Below, in pieces: positions 54,621 to 64,000 of a stretch of 64,000 bases of DNA; position 1 is the first letter of the stretch; each line of letters opens with the position of its first letter. Source of the stretch: Cryptomeria japonica (lineage: Eukaryota; Streptophyta; Pinopsida; Cupressales; Cupressaceae); the NCBI RefSeq assembly GCF_030272615.1, contig NC_081406.1:264773192-264837191 (forward strand). Direction: 5' to 3'. Made by a program: the position numbers and the translations under genes. The notes under the pieces are model-generated. The model saw only the letters and a program-made list of their open reading frames with translations. It had not been told where the DNA came from and did not search any database.

Positions 54621-55200
54621 TTAAAAAATTAAAAATAATAATGTCAACAATGAGCCATCAGACTTCAATTTCATATGGGTCTTCAAAAATATCATAATCA
54701 CCAACAATATTGGATGATATAGACAATAGTATATTAGAGGAACCACAAACAATGCCATTGGCACTTGCATGCTTGCTAGTTGGCCCATCCTCAACTTCAA
54801 GTGCAACAAGTTAGGCAATTTCAGCATCCATGGCAATATGTTTTGGCTTGATCGCCCACTTCCTCATGTCCCCTTCCTTGTAGTCAATTTATTTGTGCAA
54901 AAGAAGGCACAAGTTGAAATGCATGTACACCAAGTCCCTTGCCTTTCTCAAGTGCATTTAGTTGCAATTTATTGATTGGATGAAAAAATATGTGCTCCAA
55001 TTCCTCTCAAATGTGAATGAACTAACAAACTAGTAAGACAAAGTTAAAGAGTTAAGAATTATTAAATTATATATTATAAATAACACTTTAAAAATATAGA
55101 ACTTACTTGCAATAAAATTTTGACTGTGAAAGAGCCATGGAAGACCAACCAATTGTGGGCATTACCCTAGGTTGTGCACCCAAACCCATGTGTAGAAAAG
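54621..55200 (-). pseudogene. hAT transposase C-terminal fragment (different hAT family)
   Basis: The minus strand reads FERNWSTYFFIQSI and, after a frame break, KARDLVYMHFNLCLLLHK and KWAIK, then an acidic tail with DYDIFEDPYEIEV. This is the hAT dimerisation domain (x-E-R-N-W-S and D-L-V-Y-x-H-x-N-L). The tail differs from hAT copies A and B, so it is another family. Confidence 0.65.
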
Positions 55201-55790
55201 GAAAGATTTTGTGAAGCAAGAACTGAAGTGGCGCAAGCTATGGATAACAAATGACACCACTCAAATGCAAATGCAAGTACCGTAACAAATCAATTACAAT
55301 TCAATACAAATATTACAAGGCAAGTACTTCAAACTATCATACCAATTGAAGTAGTGGACTTTTTATAAAGTATTCTTGAACCTTGAAATGTTGTGACTAA
55401 TATTGTATTGAGGTAGAATGAAACAATGCATCCCATTGGAATTTGGAGAGAATGAAAACCCAAAAAATGAACCTCCATTGATGTGTGATCAAGTAATCAA
55501 TCCAATGTTACTGACATTTAGCATGGCAAAGAAACGAATAGTGATGAATTGAAAAATAGTTGAATGAATTAATTACAAATATAGAACGTGTTATCCTTGT
55601 TTTCATTTCAGAGAAAACAAAATAACCCCCTACGAATTTCCAATAAATTCGTCCTCATTTCTCTAAGGTTAGTGTTTCAAGGCATTTTTGATCGCCTCAT
55701 TGGTCCTTGAATACTTGGTATTCAGTCTTTGAAATCTCGCTTCATTGGTTAAAATTCAAATTTTAACTTAAAATGACCTTTTATTGCTTT
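55200..55790. other. no recognised feature
   Basis: A TGTTGTGAC string at 55389 recalls the start of the TGTTG...CAACA family, but the following text does not match well. Confidence 0.35.
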
Positions 55791-56800
55791 AGTGCAAAAT
55801 CGGTATTTGAGCCCGATTTTGCACTAAGTTTGTTAGTTAGGTGTAAAGTCGGGGTTTAAACCCAACATTACACTTTGGTTTCTAAAGCATGGTGTAATTC
55901 AGACTTGTGAGTCCGACTTCCACCGCTTTGGGGTCTAATGGTGTAAATCAAACTTACAAGTCCAAATTACACCATTATTAAGCACAACTTAGCATTTATT
56001 CTTGTTAGAGTCCATTTTCATTTGATTTTCTCTCTTTTTCTTCGTGTTTAGTCTTTCATTTTATTTAGTGTTCGCGTAAGCTTGTGAAGATTAGCGTTGA
56101 GGCCAAAACTATCTTTCACCTGGTATGTTTCTTATCTCTTTTCTTTCATACTTTCGCAGCCTTCTTTTGCTATTTCAGCTTAGTTCTTTTTTGTTCTTTA
56201 CTTTCAGTGGAGGTCGGAATGATAATCCCGACATACACCCAAAATATGTCTTTATTCTTATTCCGCCGTCCACATTTCTTTATCTTCTTTTTTGTGCCCT
56301 AGTTCGGTGTGGATCAGGTTTGAAAACCCGGCACACACCGAAGCCCTAACTCCGATATGTGACGGGTTCTCACCCGACCCACATCGTCTTTCATTGCAAC
56401 GTCATTCACCATTCCTTTCCTTTGCGTTTTGTTAAGTACTGCCTGCAGGTCCTAGTCAAAGTTGTATCTCTGACTCGCACCATATTACCTTCCAAGTGCA
56501 AGTCGGGAATACAACCCCGACTAGCACCATTTTTGCAGTTTTATTGCCTTTTTAAAATAACGTAGATGCATGTCGGATTTACAGCCCCGATATGCACCTA
56601 TATTATATTTGATCTTCTCCAAGTGCATATCAGGGTTGTAAACCCAATATGCACCTACCTTTTTATTTGTCTTTCTCCAAGTGCAGATCGGACTTATAAG
56701 TCCGATATGCACTATTTTGTATTTTTCAATAGGTTTTAGGTGCTAATCAGACTTATAAGTCTGATTTGCACTAAATGCACACACATGCAAATTGAAAGTA
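55790..56800 (+). repeat. array of about 13 palindromes with compensatory changes
   Basis: Each unit has the form GTGCA, about 14-18 bases, TGCAC, with paired arms. Examples are TCGGACTTATAAGTCCGA (near 56690), TCAGACTTATAAGTCTGA (near 56750), TCAAACTTACAAGTCCAA (near 55950), GTCGGGAATACAACCCCGAC (near 56505) and TCAGGGTTGTAAACCCAA (near 56630). Units are 40-100 bp apart. The array stands upstream of the third copy of the unknown coding frame, in the same relative place as the arrays of the other copies. Confidence 0.9.
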
Positions 56801-56929
56801 TAAACTCAATTTGTGCTCAATCAAAGGTTTTTGTTCTACTAAATGGGATTTTTGAAATCCATGTAAGAAGGCTAATTGGCTTGAATCTAGTGATAACCTT
56901 TTTTAATGTTGCAATGCAATTATTTTCAA

Positions 56930-59900
56930 ATGACGGAGCCATCACCAAGCAAAAGAGCCATGAAGTTCAAAAAGCAAGAGCTTCATCTAGTGTTTCCTCC
57001 TCCTTCTGTATCATCCAACATTGACCACATAAGAGATACAGATATATGACATGTTGATCTTGATGAATTCATGAAAAGAGTTAGAGAGCCACCAGTGTCC
57101 CTACAAAACGGAGCCTACTATCAAAAGTGGAATTCATTTGGTTGCAGCGTTTCCTATGTCAGCACATAACCCTGAGTTTGTGTTAGCCTTAGCTAACCGG
57201 TATGATCCAGTAAGCAGGTCAGTAAAGGATCCAGAGGGAAAGAAGACTCTCATTAGGGTTAATGATGATTTCTTTGACACTATTTTCAAGTGTCAGCATA
57301 TAGATCAGTATGCTAACATTGACACTGCAATCAGCAGAGACCTACTATGATAACAATTCAGACAAATGCAAGACGAATATCAATGAGAATTGGTTGAAGA
57401 CTCCAAGGCCCACAATTAAAAAGTCGCCTGAGACTATTCCCAGAAGTGACTTCATTGAGGAGGTTAATGATCTAATTACACTTCTTAGTAGAGTAAAAGG
57501 GCTCCTAGTTTCTAACACTTATCACAAATGGATGTATCAGTATATTCACATTGTTAGGCAAAATATGAAGAAAATCTACCAGGGTAAGCAGTTTGTTGAT
57601 GCATTATGTGAGGAGTTGACCAAAGTACCCACCACTTTAAAGTTCTAAATGACTTCATATCTTGTATATGCAGCTGCCTCAATGAGGCATTTTCCAAGTT
57701 TATCTACCGCAGGAGACAGCAGTCAAATTCATGTTTATCAATATTTCACACAGTCAACTCTCAAGGAAACTTTCAAGGAGAGTTTGCATTATTTCAAGAG
57801 AGTCGATGACACTTTCTTCGCTCTGTACATGTGTATATTTGATAAAGATCTTCAGAAAAAGAGAGTATTAGATGAGGCTTGGAATGTTGTGAATCAATAT
57901 AGTTGTATCTTTTTGCAATTCCCAACATTCACATATCTCAAAATTGGATGTTTCAATGGTGATCCTTTCATGCTTCCTAGGTATACATCAGACAAGATCA
58001 TTCTCATGGAGATGCCTTGTCGGATGATATCAATACATGAGCATCAATCTGGAGCTCACAAGAATGGTCTTAAGTTCTCCATCACCATTAGGAGATATTA
58101 TATCAATTCTATCTACAAGGCCCGAGCCATGGAGGAGGAAATGAGGCGAGTAACAATGAAATTCTTCAAGGCCAAGAAGCATTTTGATTATAGACGCATG
58201 AAGAATAAAATCAAGAAAAGTTATACTCATGTTCATCAAATTGAAGATGCGTAGATTGATTGTTCGCTTGACAATAGAACAAATTGAAAATTTAGATCTT
58301 GTCGATATCCTTGAGGATCTTGAGGATGATGGAGACATCCTAGATCCTATGTATGAAAAGAACAAAGTTGTTAAATTCTCCTTTGCCCTTGATTCAATGG
58401 TCTTAGAAGGAGAATACTTCAATAAGGGCCAGGTTCCAAAACATCCTTGCTAATACCAATGTTTTCTTGACCCAGCAAGGTATTCAGTTGAAACCTTTCC
58501 AAACCGGATCCGACGCTGACACTGCAGGACCTGTGGAAAAGACTTCAGAATGAGAACGAAGAATAGACAAGACACGGCAACTCCGAAGGCACCAAGGTTC
58601 AATTTGCAATAGGGAAAGGTAAGAGTCAAGGGAATCATCTACCCAAGAGACTGAAGAAGATGATGAGGCTAAGCAAGAAGATGATGAGGAGACAGAAAAG
58701 GAACAAGAAGAAGAAGACTTTGACGAGGAGGGATTACCTGAAATCCCAAGTACTTCCCAATCTCGAGACACAAGAAGGTGTTCCTCCTACGTCATATGAT
58801 GCTATAGGTACAACTTCAATTTCAATTTCTAACACTGCTCCTTTTGGTTCCACTATTTCATATTCATCTCAGGCTCCTGAGATCCATGTCATTCCTTCTA
58901 CAACTACCAGTGAGTCCACCCTTGACACACCCCATGATAATATTGAAAGTGTTTTTCTTCCTAATCTATCTGAGGTAACATCTTCCATGTTAGAAGATTT
59001 TGATAAGTTTATATCAGAAACTCAACTTCCTCCTAAAGTTTTTGTTGCTCCACCCATAGTTACCACAAGCATTTAGTCTCAAGAATTGGCATCACAAGTG
59101 TTAACTACTAGAGTAGATGATGATACACCTCTATCACCTTGGCTAGTGTCCAACACTCCCAAGAGAAAGAAACAAGCCATCTCTCTAGATGACTTTGACT
59201 TCAGTCAGTTGGTTCTTGTTAAGCCTAAAGGTACAAAAAAGGCTAAGACTTTATCCAGGGTGAAAGTGGATCAGTCAAAGAACAAATGTGTGGAAATGGC
59301 AATTCCTCCTCCAGACACAAATTTGGATAAAGTGCAGCCCACAGATTATGTCATCAATAGAATTAACTTAGGCAAGCAGACACATGAAGGAGCGGTGGAA
59401 GATGCTGAAGCATCTTTGGCATATCTTGTGACAATGTTCAATGAAGAAAAGGTAAAGAAAGACAAACTGAAGAAACAGTTGGATCAACTTACTAATGTCT
59501 TGATCAAGATAACAAAATCATCAGAGGTAATTGAACCAGTCACCTCATCAATAGATGAACAGATCATTAAGCAAGTTGAACAGGTCAATTCTCGTGGGAG
59601 AACAGTTGGTGAGTGGATGGATAGATTATTGAGTCAAGGGGCTCATCTCTTATGTTCAGCAGTTACCCTAATGAATAATCTAGAGGAGGCAACGGCTGAG
59701 ATAGATAAAACTTTGGATCTGTACTCAAATGAATTGGAGACTCTTGGTTGAAGTTAGAAGATTTCCAACTAGATGTTTTGGTTGACAATGGGGTACTCCC
59801 TTCAAGAGATATATATATTGAACAAAGGGAGGTGTTAGAACATCAAATGAACATTCTGGAGGCACTTATCAAAGATATGAGAAAAGCTCAGAAGGAAAGT

Positions 59901-60275
59901 AATGACAAGGGCAAGGACGTCATTGAGAAGATATCAGCGCTTCCTTGCACCTTCCACGATGAGAATCAAAAGCCTCTTCACGAAGATGCCATTATCAAAG
60001 AATTCAATCTGCTTGTTGGTGAAGAGGTTGATAAACAGGAGTACTCATTATCTTCAATTGATAAGTTAATAGGCATCCAAGTTAATCTTGATGATTTAGC
60101 CTCTCTTTTGAAAAAGCACAAGAAATGTTACATGAGCCTCGAAGATTCCATCACTCAGGTCAAAGTCATCACAAGCCATACCAAGGGACCTGATGGAGAA
60201 CAGATAAAGGCAGTTCTACAGAAATTCGAGGATTGCATGAAGCAAGACCAAAATGCAGTGTCTAGTGACACTTAG
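56930..60275 (+). pseudogene. unknown large protein, family copy 3 (diverged)
   Basis: The frame begins MTEPSPSKRAMKFKKQELHL at 56930 and continues through pieces at 57138-57350, 57310-57648, 57649-58254, 58660-59076, 59086-59751 and 59748-60275. Shared landmarks with 31499-34702 are N-E-N-W-L-K then R-P, SDFIEEVNDLITLLSRVKG, a M-T-S-Y-L-V-Y-A segment, FLQFPTFTYLKIGCFNGDPF then MLPRYTSDKIILME, an acidic/lysine-rich middle and a helical C-terminus. Divergence is much larger than between copies 1 and 2, so it is a separate subfamily. Stops and frameshifts near 57040, 57350, 57648, 58254 and 59076 break it. Function unknown. Confidence 0.7.
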
Positions 60276-60629
60276 TATTTTTAATATTTTAATGTTGTAG
60301 GTGCATTTTTGTAATAAGACTTTGACACCTCAAGTGTCATTTTGTATCTAAGTTTTTGCATCTAGAGTATGCACAAGTTATAAATCAAATTGGACTCTTC
60401 TTTGATTTAGTCATAGTTTTTCCTAGATTATCTCATTGCACCTCACCTATATATATGAGGTTGCTTATTGTAATTTTTTATCTTTGATCTATATGCAACG
60501 AAACTCTGTCGAAGTGAAGAGCAAAAGTGAAACTTTGAGTTGCTATTGTTATTTTGCAAATTTGATCAAATAAGAAAAAATCTTTGGCATTCAAACTTTG
60601 TGTTGGATTCATCGTGTTTATGGTGAGAG
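60276..60629 (+). other. downstream tail of family copy 3
   Basis: It contains a TATA-like ACCTATATATATGAGG near 60447-60462, which recalls the promoter downstream of the coding frame in the other copies; the telobox palindrome is absent. It is cut at 60630 by hAT copy B. Confidence 0.45.
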
Positions 60630-61228
60630 CATGGTTGGAACACTCGCTGAGTACTCGCCAATTTTTTTGCAAAAACTCTGCGAGTCCATGCTAAAAACTC
60701 AGTCGTCTGGGAATAAAGAGAAAAAACGGTAGAAAACAAGTTTATTTTTCATTTCTTGTGTTCTATTTTGCTGAGAGGGGGAAAAAACTCTTCCAAATGC
60801 TTGACTACTGATTTCCATCGATTTGAAGCGGATTTGAGGCGGATTTCAAGTGGATTTGAGGTGGTTTTTCCAGAAAAATCAAATTACCAGGTAGGTTTTT
60901 TTTTTCTATGCTTTTTAAAAACATTTTATTTATTTTTTGTTGCATCTAGATGAATAGAAAATCATTCCTAAGTAGTCAAAAAACTTTTTGAGTCATTGGA
61001 ACAAAATTTAACACTATTTTTGACAAGTTTTGTTGAATGTTTCACTATTTTTTTTAAGAATCTCTAGTTTTTCAAACAAAATCAAACCCTAGTATTTTAT
61101 TTTTTTTTTTTACTTTGAATGATGTCTAAAATTATTTCAACTAATTTAGATAGTTTGCTAAATTGTTTAAATAAAATATTAACTTTTTTTTTGTCACTTT
61201 GTATGTGTAGGTTAACTAACCATTAATT

Positions 61229-61756
61229 ATGGCAAATTCTAATTGGCCACTAGAACCATGCTCATGTGGATATGTAGGCACCCGTCCTAAAGGTGCTAGA
61301 GATAGGGCTTGGAGGTATGCCTATGAAGGACCAGATCCTGGGAAAAAATGTGAAAAAATACTTCATGGAGGCATAAACCGCCTCATATACCGCCTTCCAG
61401 GCATAGACAAGCATGATGCTAGAGAATGCATTGAGACCACTGCTGAAATAAAAAGAGAAATGAATGCCCTACTTTCAGCTAGGGAAGAGAAGAAATTGCA
61501 AAGGGAGAGGGCAAAACTAGCCATGAGATCAGCCATAGCTGATTCTCAAGGTGCTTCTATTGACAATGAAGAAGAAGCCCTTCAGGGCATAGTGGGCTCT
61601 CGTCGTGGCCCACATATCCACAAACCCAGCACCATCTCGCCCATCACTTCTACTTCCTCTAGTAGAGTACCTGGCACTGTTGTATCACCATCAAAGACAC
61701 AATCCATAGGTGTTCTTTTGTGCCCGGGAACACACCTGGATAACAACCATCATTAG
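61229..61756 (+). pseudogene. hAT transposase, N-terminal BED-like region
   Basis: It begins MANSNWPLEPCSCGYVGT. The segment RAWRYAYEGPDPGKKCEKIL followed by HGGINRLIYRL aligns with the BED zinc finger of plant hAT proteins (G-G-I-x-R-L core), but the second cysteine and the final histidine are not where the finger needs them. This start was chosen because it is the first ATG after a leader with AG acceptor-like text (TGTAG at 61207-61211). The frame breaks before 61777. Confidence 0.7.
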
Positions 61757-61776
61757 AGGCCACTGGATGGAATAGG

Positions 61777-61937
61777 GAGGCACATGAGAAAACAGACATT
61801 GCATGTGCTGATTTTTGGTACTTCAACAACATCCCATTCAATGTGGCAGACAATCCTTATTGGCTGAATTTGGTGACCGCAATAACAGTTTCAGGAAAGG
61901 GGTACAAGGCCCCTTCTCGCAAGGATTTGAGTGGAAG
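61777..61937 (+). pseudogene. hAT transposase, start of DUF659 region
   Basis: It reads EAHEKTDIACADFWYFNNIP, FNVADNPYW and GKGYKAPSRKDLSG, the beginning of the DUF659 domain of plant hAT transposases. It is one frame off from the upstream exon, so there is an indel between 61690 and 61777. A GTTAGT donor follows at 61938. Confidence 0.75.
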
Positions 61938-62041
61938 GTTAGTAAATAGTCCACTTGATTTCATTTTTAATTGTTTTTTAGATTTTTTGTTTATTAAATC
62001 AAAATTGTGTACTAAAACCTAATTTCACTTTGTTCTTGTAG

Positions 62042-62340
62042 GTTGCTCACAAATGCAATTGATAGGGCAAAAAAAGTGGTGGAGGACCAAAGAAATGAAT
62101 GGAGAAAATATGGCTGCACCATTCTTTCTGATGGGTGGACAAATGGCAAAAACTGCACCATCATTAATTTTATGGTTGCTTGCAAGGACAATATTGTGTT
62201 CTTGAAATCGGTTGATGCCTCTAGTAAGGTGAAAAATGCAGAAACATTGGCTGGAATGTTGGAGCACATTGTCATGGAGGTGGGAGTAGAGAATGTGGTG
62301 CAAATCATCACAGATAATGCAGCAACATATGTGGTAGCAG
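62042..62340 (+). pseudogene. hAT transposase, DUF659 exon
   Basis: It reads WRKYGCTILSDGWTNGKNCT, FLKSVDASSKVKNAETLAGM and NVVQIITDNAATYVVA. DGW and the D of TDNA are conserved catalytic-core positions of the family. AG and GT sites flank it. Confidence 0.85.
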
Positions 62341-62438
62341 GTAGAATCTTTTTGAATTATCACCTTTAGCAATTTTTTCATTTGTTGTGGCTTTGTTTTT
62401 CTTGGTTGTATCTTTCTTAAGAATAACTTCTTTTGCAG

Positions 62439-62781
62439 GTAGAATCTTCCAAGATAGGCACCCCACTCTTTTTTGGACACCTTGTGCAGCACATGTCCTT
62501 GACCTTCTTTTGGAGGACATAGGAAAACTTGATTGGGTGACTCCAGGTGTGGAAGATGCAAGGAGGATCACGAAATATATTTACAATCACCCTTGGGTTC
62601 TACATTTGATGAGAGAGCACACCCAAGGGAGAGATTTGGTGAGAGCTGGTGTCACAAGGTTTGCAACGATTTTTTTGACATTGCAAACTTGCTGCATTGA
62701 CTTCTTTGAAACAAATGTTTGTGAGTCAAGCATGGCTAGACTCACCTTATTCAAAGAAGGCTGAAGGAGAGGATTGTGAAG
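62439..62781 (+). pseudogene. hAT transposase, central exon
   Basis: It reads HPTLFWTPCAAHVLDLLLED, RRITKYIYNHPWVLHLMREH and GVTRFATIFLTL, typical of plant hAT transposases (P-C-x-A-H-x-L-D-L, T-R-F-A-T). A one-base indel before the GTAACT donor turns LKERIVK into a stop. Confidence 0.85.
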
Positions 62782-62887
62782 GTAACTTCAAAACTTGAAT
62801 TTTTAATTATTTGTTATTCAAGTCTCTCATTACTAATTTGTAACTTCATTAAATAATCTTTTTGTAATTTGTATTTTTCAATTGTAG

Positions 62888-63175
62888 GTGTCAGAGCCCT
62901 TGGTTAGAGTTCTCCGCTTGGTAGATGGGGATAAAAACCCAATGGGATATATTTATGAGGCCATGGATAGGGCCAAGGAGTCTATCAAAAATTACTACAA
63001 GGGGGATAGACTCAAATTTGATCCCATTTGGGAAATTATTGATAAGAGGTGGAACAATCAGCTCCACCAACCCATTCATGCAGCAGGGTACTTCCTCAAC
63101 CCTTGTTTTAAGTTTGGGGGTACTTACTCAGATCCTAATGGAGAGGTCATGGAGGGCCTCACTACATGCATTTAG
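62888..63175 (+). pseudogene. hAT transposase, exon before the dimerisation domain
   Basis: It reads SEPLVRVLRLVDGDKNPMGY, IYEAMDRAKESIKNYYKG and WNNQLHQPIHAAGYFLNPCF. It is homologous to 188-342 plus 844-960 of copy A. A stop (TAG) ends it at 63173-63175, and the next residues are in frame after it. Confidence 0.85.
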
Positions 63176-63409
63176 AGGATGATACCCGAGGTTGAGGTGA
63201 GAGACCTCATTGTGGTCGAACTCCAAAATTATGAGGAAGCAAGGAGTAAGCTATTCTCTTAAAAGCTGGCCATAAGAGGAAGAACCACTCAAACCCTAGG
63301 TGTAACATTTGCCATTTGGATTTTGGGATCTAAAGTGATTAATAAATTGATAAATTATGTTTTGCAATCTCTTTGCTTTTTAACTTCTCAATTTTTTTTA
63401 TTTTACAGA

Positions 63410-63992
63410 TGCTTGGTGGCAAAGTTGGGGTGGAAATGCCCCAAATCTCTAAAAATTTGCCCTCAAAATCTTATGTCATCCTTTAAGTTCATCTGATTGT
63501 GAGCCCAATTGGGACTTGTTTGTAGCCATCCACATGAAGAAGAGGCACAAGTTAGCGCAGAAACACCTCGATGACCTTGTCTTTGTGCAATATAGTCTTT
63601 GATTGCGCGTAAGGAAGGTAGAGGAAGCAATAGGTGGTCCAATTGACTTGGATGATATAGATCCTTACAGTGACTGCACATCACAAGAGCAGCCTCCATT
63701 GTTTACGAAGGATGACATCATTGATTTGGAGAGGTAGGCTATGGAGGAGGAGGGGGGTGGATTTGGTTTCACGCTGGATGACATTGAGGAGGATGAGGAG
63801 GATGAGGAGTCATTGCCATCCAGGATGGAGGACGAACCACAGCCTGAGCCAGACATACCGAGCCAGGAGGCACAGTCACACTCACGAGTCACACCATGCC
63901 CACAGCCACAGCAAACTTCTAGGACTAGACCCTCTAGTTCTACGGCTACCTCTCCCCCAGTTTATACTAGAGCTGGGAAGAGGAAGATGTAA
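63410..63992 (+). pseudogene. hAT dimerisation domain and acidic tail (copy B)
   Basis: It reads DCEPNWDLF, KHLDDLVFVQYSL, a stop, then DIDPYSDCTSQEQ and an aspartate/glutamate-rich tail (63741-63992) ending in RAGKRKM. CERxWS is mutated (CEPNWD). The tail matches 1653-1961. Confidence 0.8.
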
Positions 63993-64000
63993 TTGTAATG

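Larger units (their letters stand above)
60630..64000 (+). mobile_element. hAT transposon copy B, 5' part to window end
   Basis: The terminus CATGGTTGGAACACTCGCTG at 60630 matches, inverted, the right end of copy A at 2269. CGAGTC/GAGTACTC subterminal motifs follow. The transposase exons (61229-63992) are plus-strand with recognisable introns. The right terminus lies beyond the window, so the 8-bp target duplication (expected GGTGAGAG at 60622-60629) cannot be checked here. Confidence 0.8.

Noticed and set aside
55389-55420. TGTTGTGAC at 55389 as the 5' terminus of family copy 3
   Set aside because: The CCCCATT...AATGGGG hairpin does not follow, and no 5-bp duplication partner could be identified because hAT copy B interrupts the right side.
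1-64000. tRNA, rRNA or other structural RNA genes
   Set aside because: No cloverleaf, A/B box pair or rRNA text was recognised by eye; a covariance-model scan would be needed to exclude them.

Overview
This is a piece of a large, repeat-choked plant nuclear genome. A gymnosperm (conifer-like) genome is my best guess. The grounds are an intron of about 19 kb packed with nested retrotransposons, old LTR elements that still keep their target-site duplications, and very long LTR-like units. This is inference; nothing in the window names the species.

Host gene. On the minus strand I recognise seven consecutive exons of a plant RelA/SpoT homologue of the RSH1 type, a plastid (p)ppGpp hydrolase-type protein. 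The exons lie at 23769-23948, 23125-23190, 22674-22766, 3475-3606, 3272-3373, 3116-3193 and 2930-3001. All have usable GT/AG sites and read through without a stop. One intron (3607-22673) is 19,067 bp. The gene leaves the window on the left (later exons) and its first exon was not found, so much or all of 24-64 kb may be its first intron or upstream DNA.

Left region (1-24 kb). An hAT transposon copy (1-2269) sits in the RSH1 intron that runs off the left edge. The 19-kb intron holds a dead Ty3/gypsy pol remnant. It was hit by a solo LTR (TSD TCTTT), which was itself hit by a Ty1/copia element (7522-13083, TSD AAAAA). Further on is a minus-strand member (14655 to about 22345) of an element family that encodes a large unrecognised protein. 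This member carries a small non-coding LTR element (15042-17016, TSD ACTAG).

Middle (24-46 kb). A LINE fragment (to 28109, resuming at 39251) was split by an element of the same unknown family (28115-39245, TSD GGAAG). That element was split after its first 43 bp by a second member (28158-35757, TSD GGACC). The inner member carries a reading frame of 1067 codons with only two stops, preceded by fifteen hairpin cores with about 166-bp phasing. Next come a minus-oriented LTR element with almost no interior (39903-41611), an LTR-like stretch made of three kinds of palindromic array (41612 to about 44735), and the 3' end of a copia element with a tandem-repeat leader to its polypurine tract (44736-45952).

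Right region (46-64 kb). A LINE 3' fragment is followed by a solo LTR (46857-47615, TSD TTGGC), a degraded plus-strand copia element (47668-53832, TSD TGACT), an hAT C-terminal fragment, a diverged third copy of the unknown coding family with its own palindrome array (55.8-60.3 kb), and a second hAT copy from 60630 to the window end.

Most interesting: the family of TGTTG...CAACA units with 5-bp TSDs. They look like giant LTRs, yet they enclose a long open frame of unknown function. Upstream of that frame each copy carries its own, sequence-unrelated array of repeats; several arrays consist of palindromes with paired compensatory changes. A shared promoter block (AAACCCTAATTAGGGTTT, then TATA 62-66 bp on) lies near the 3' end.
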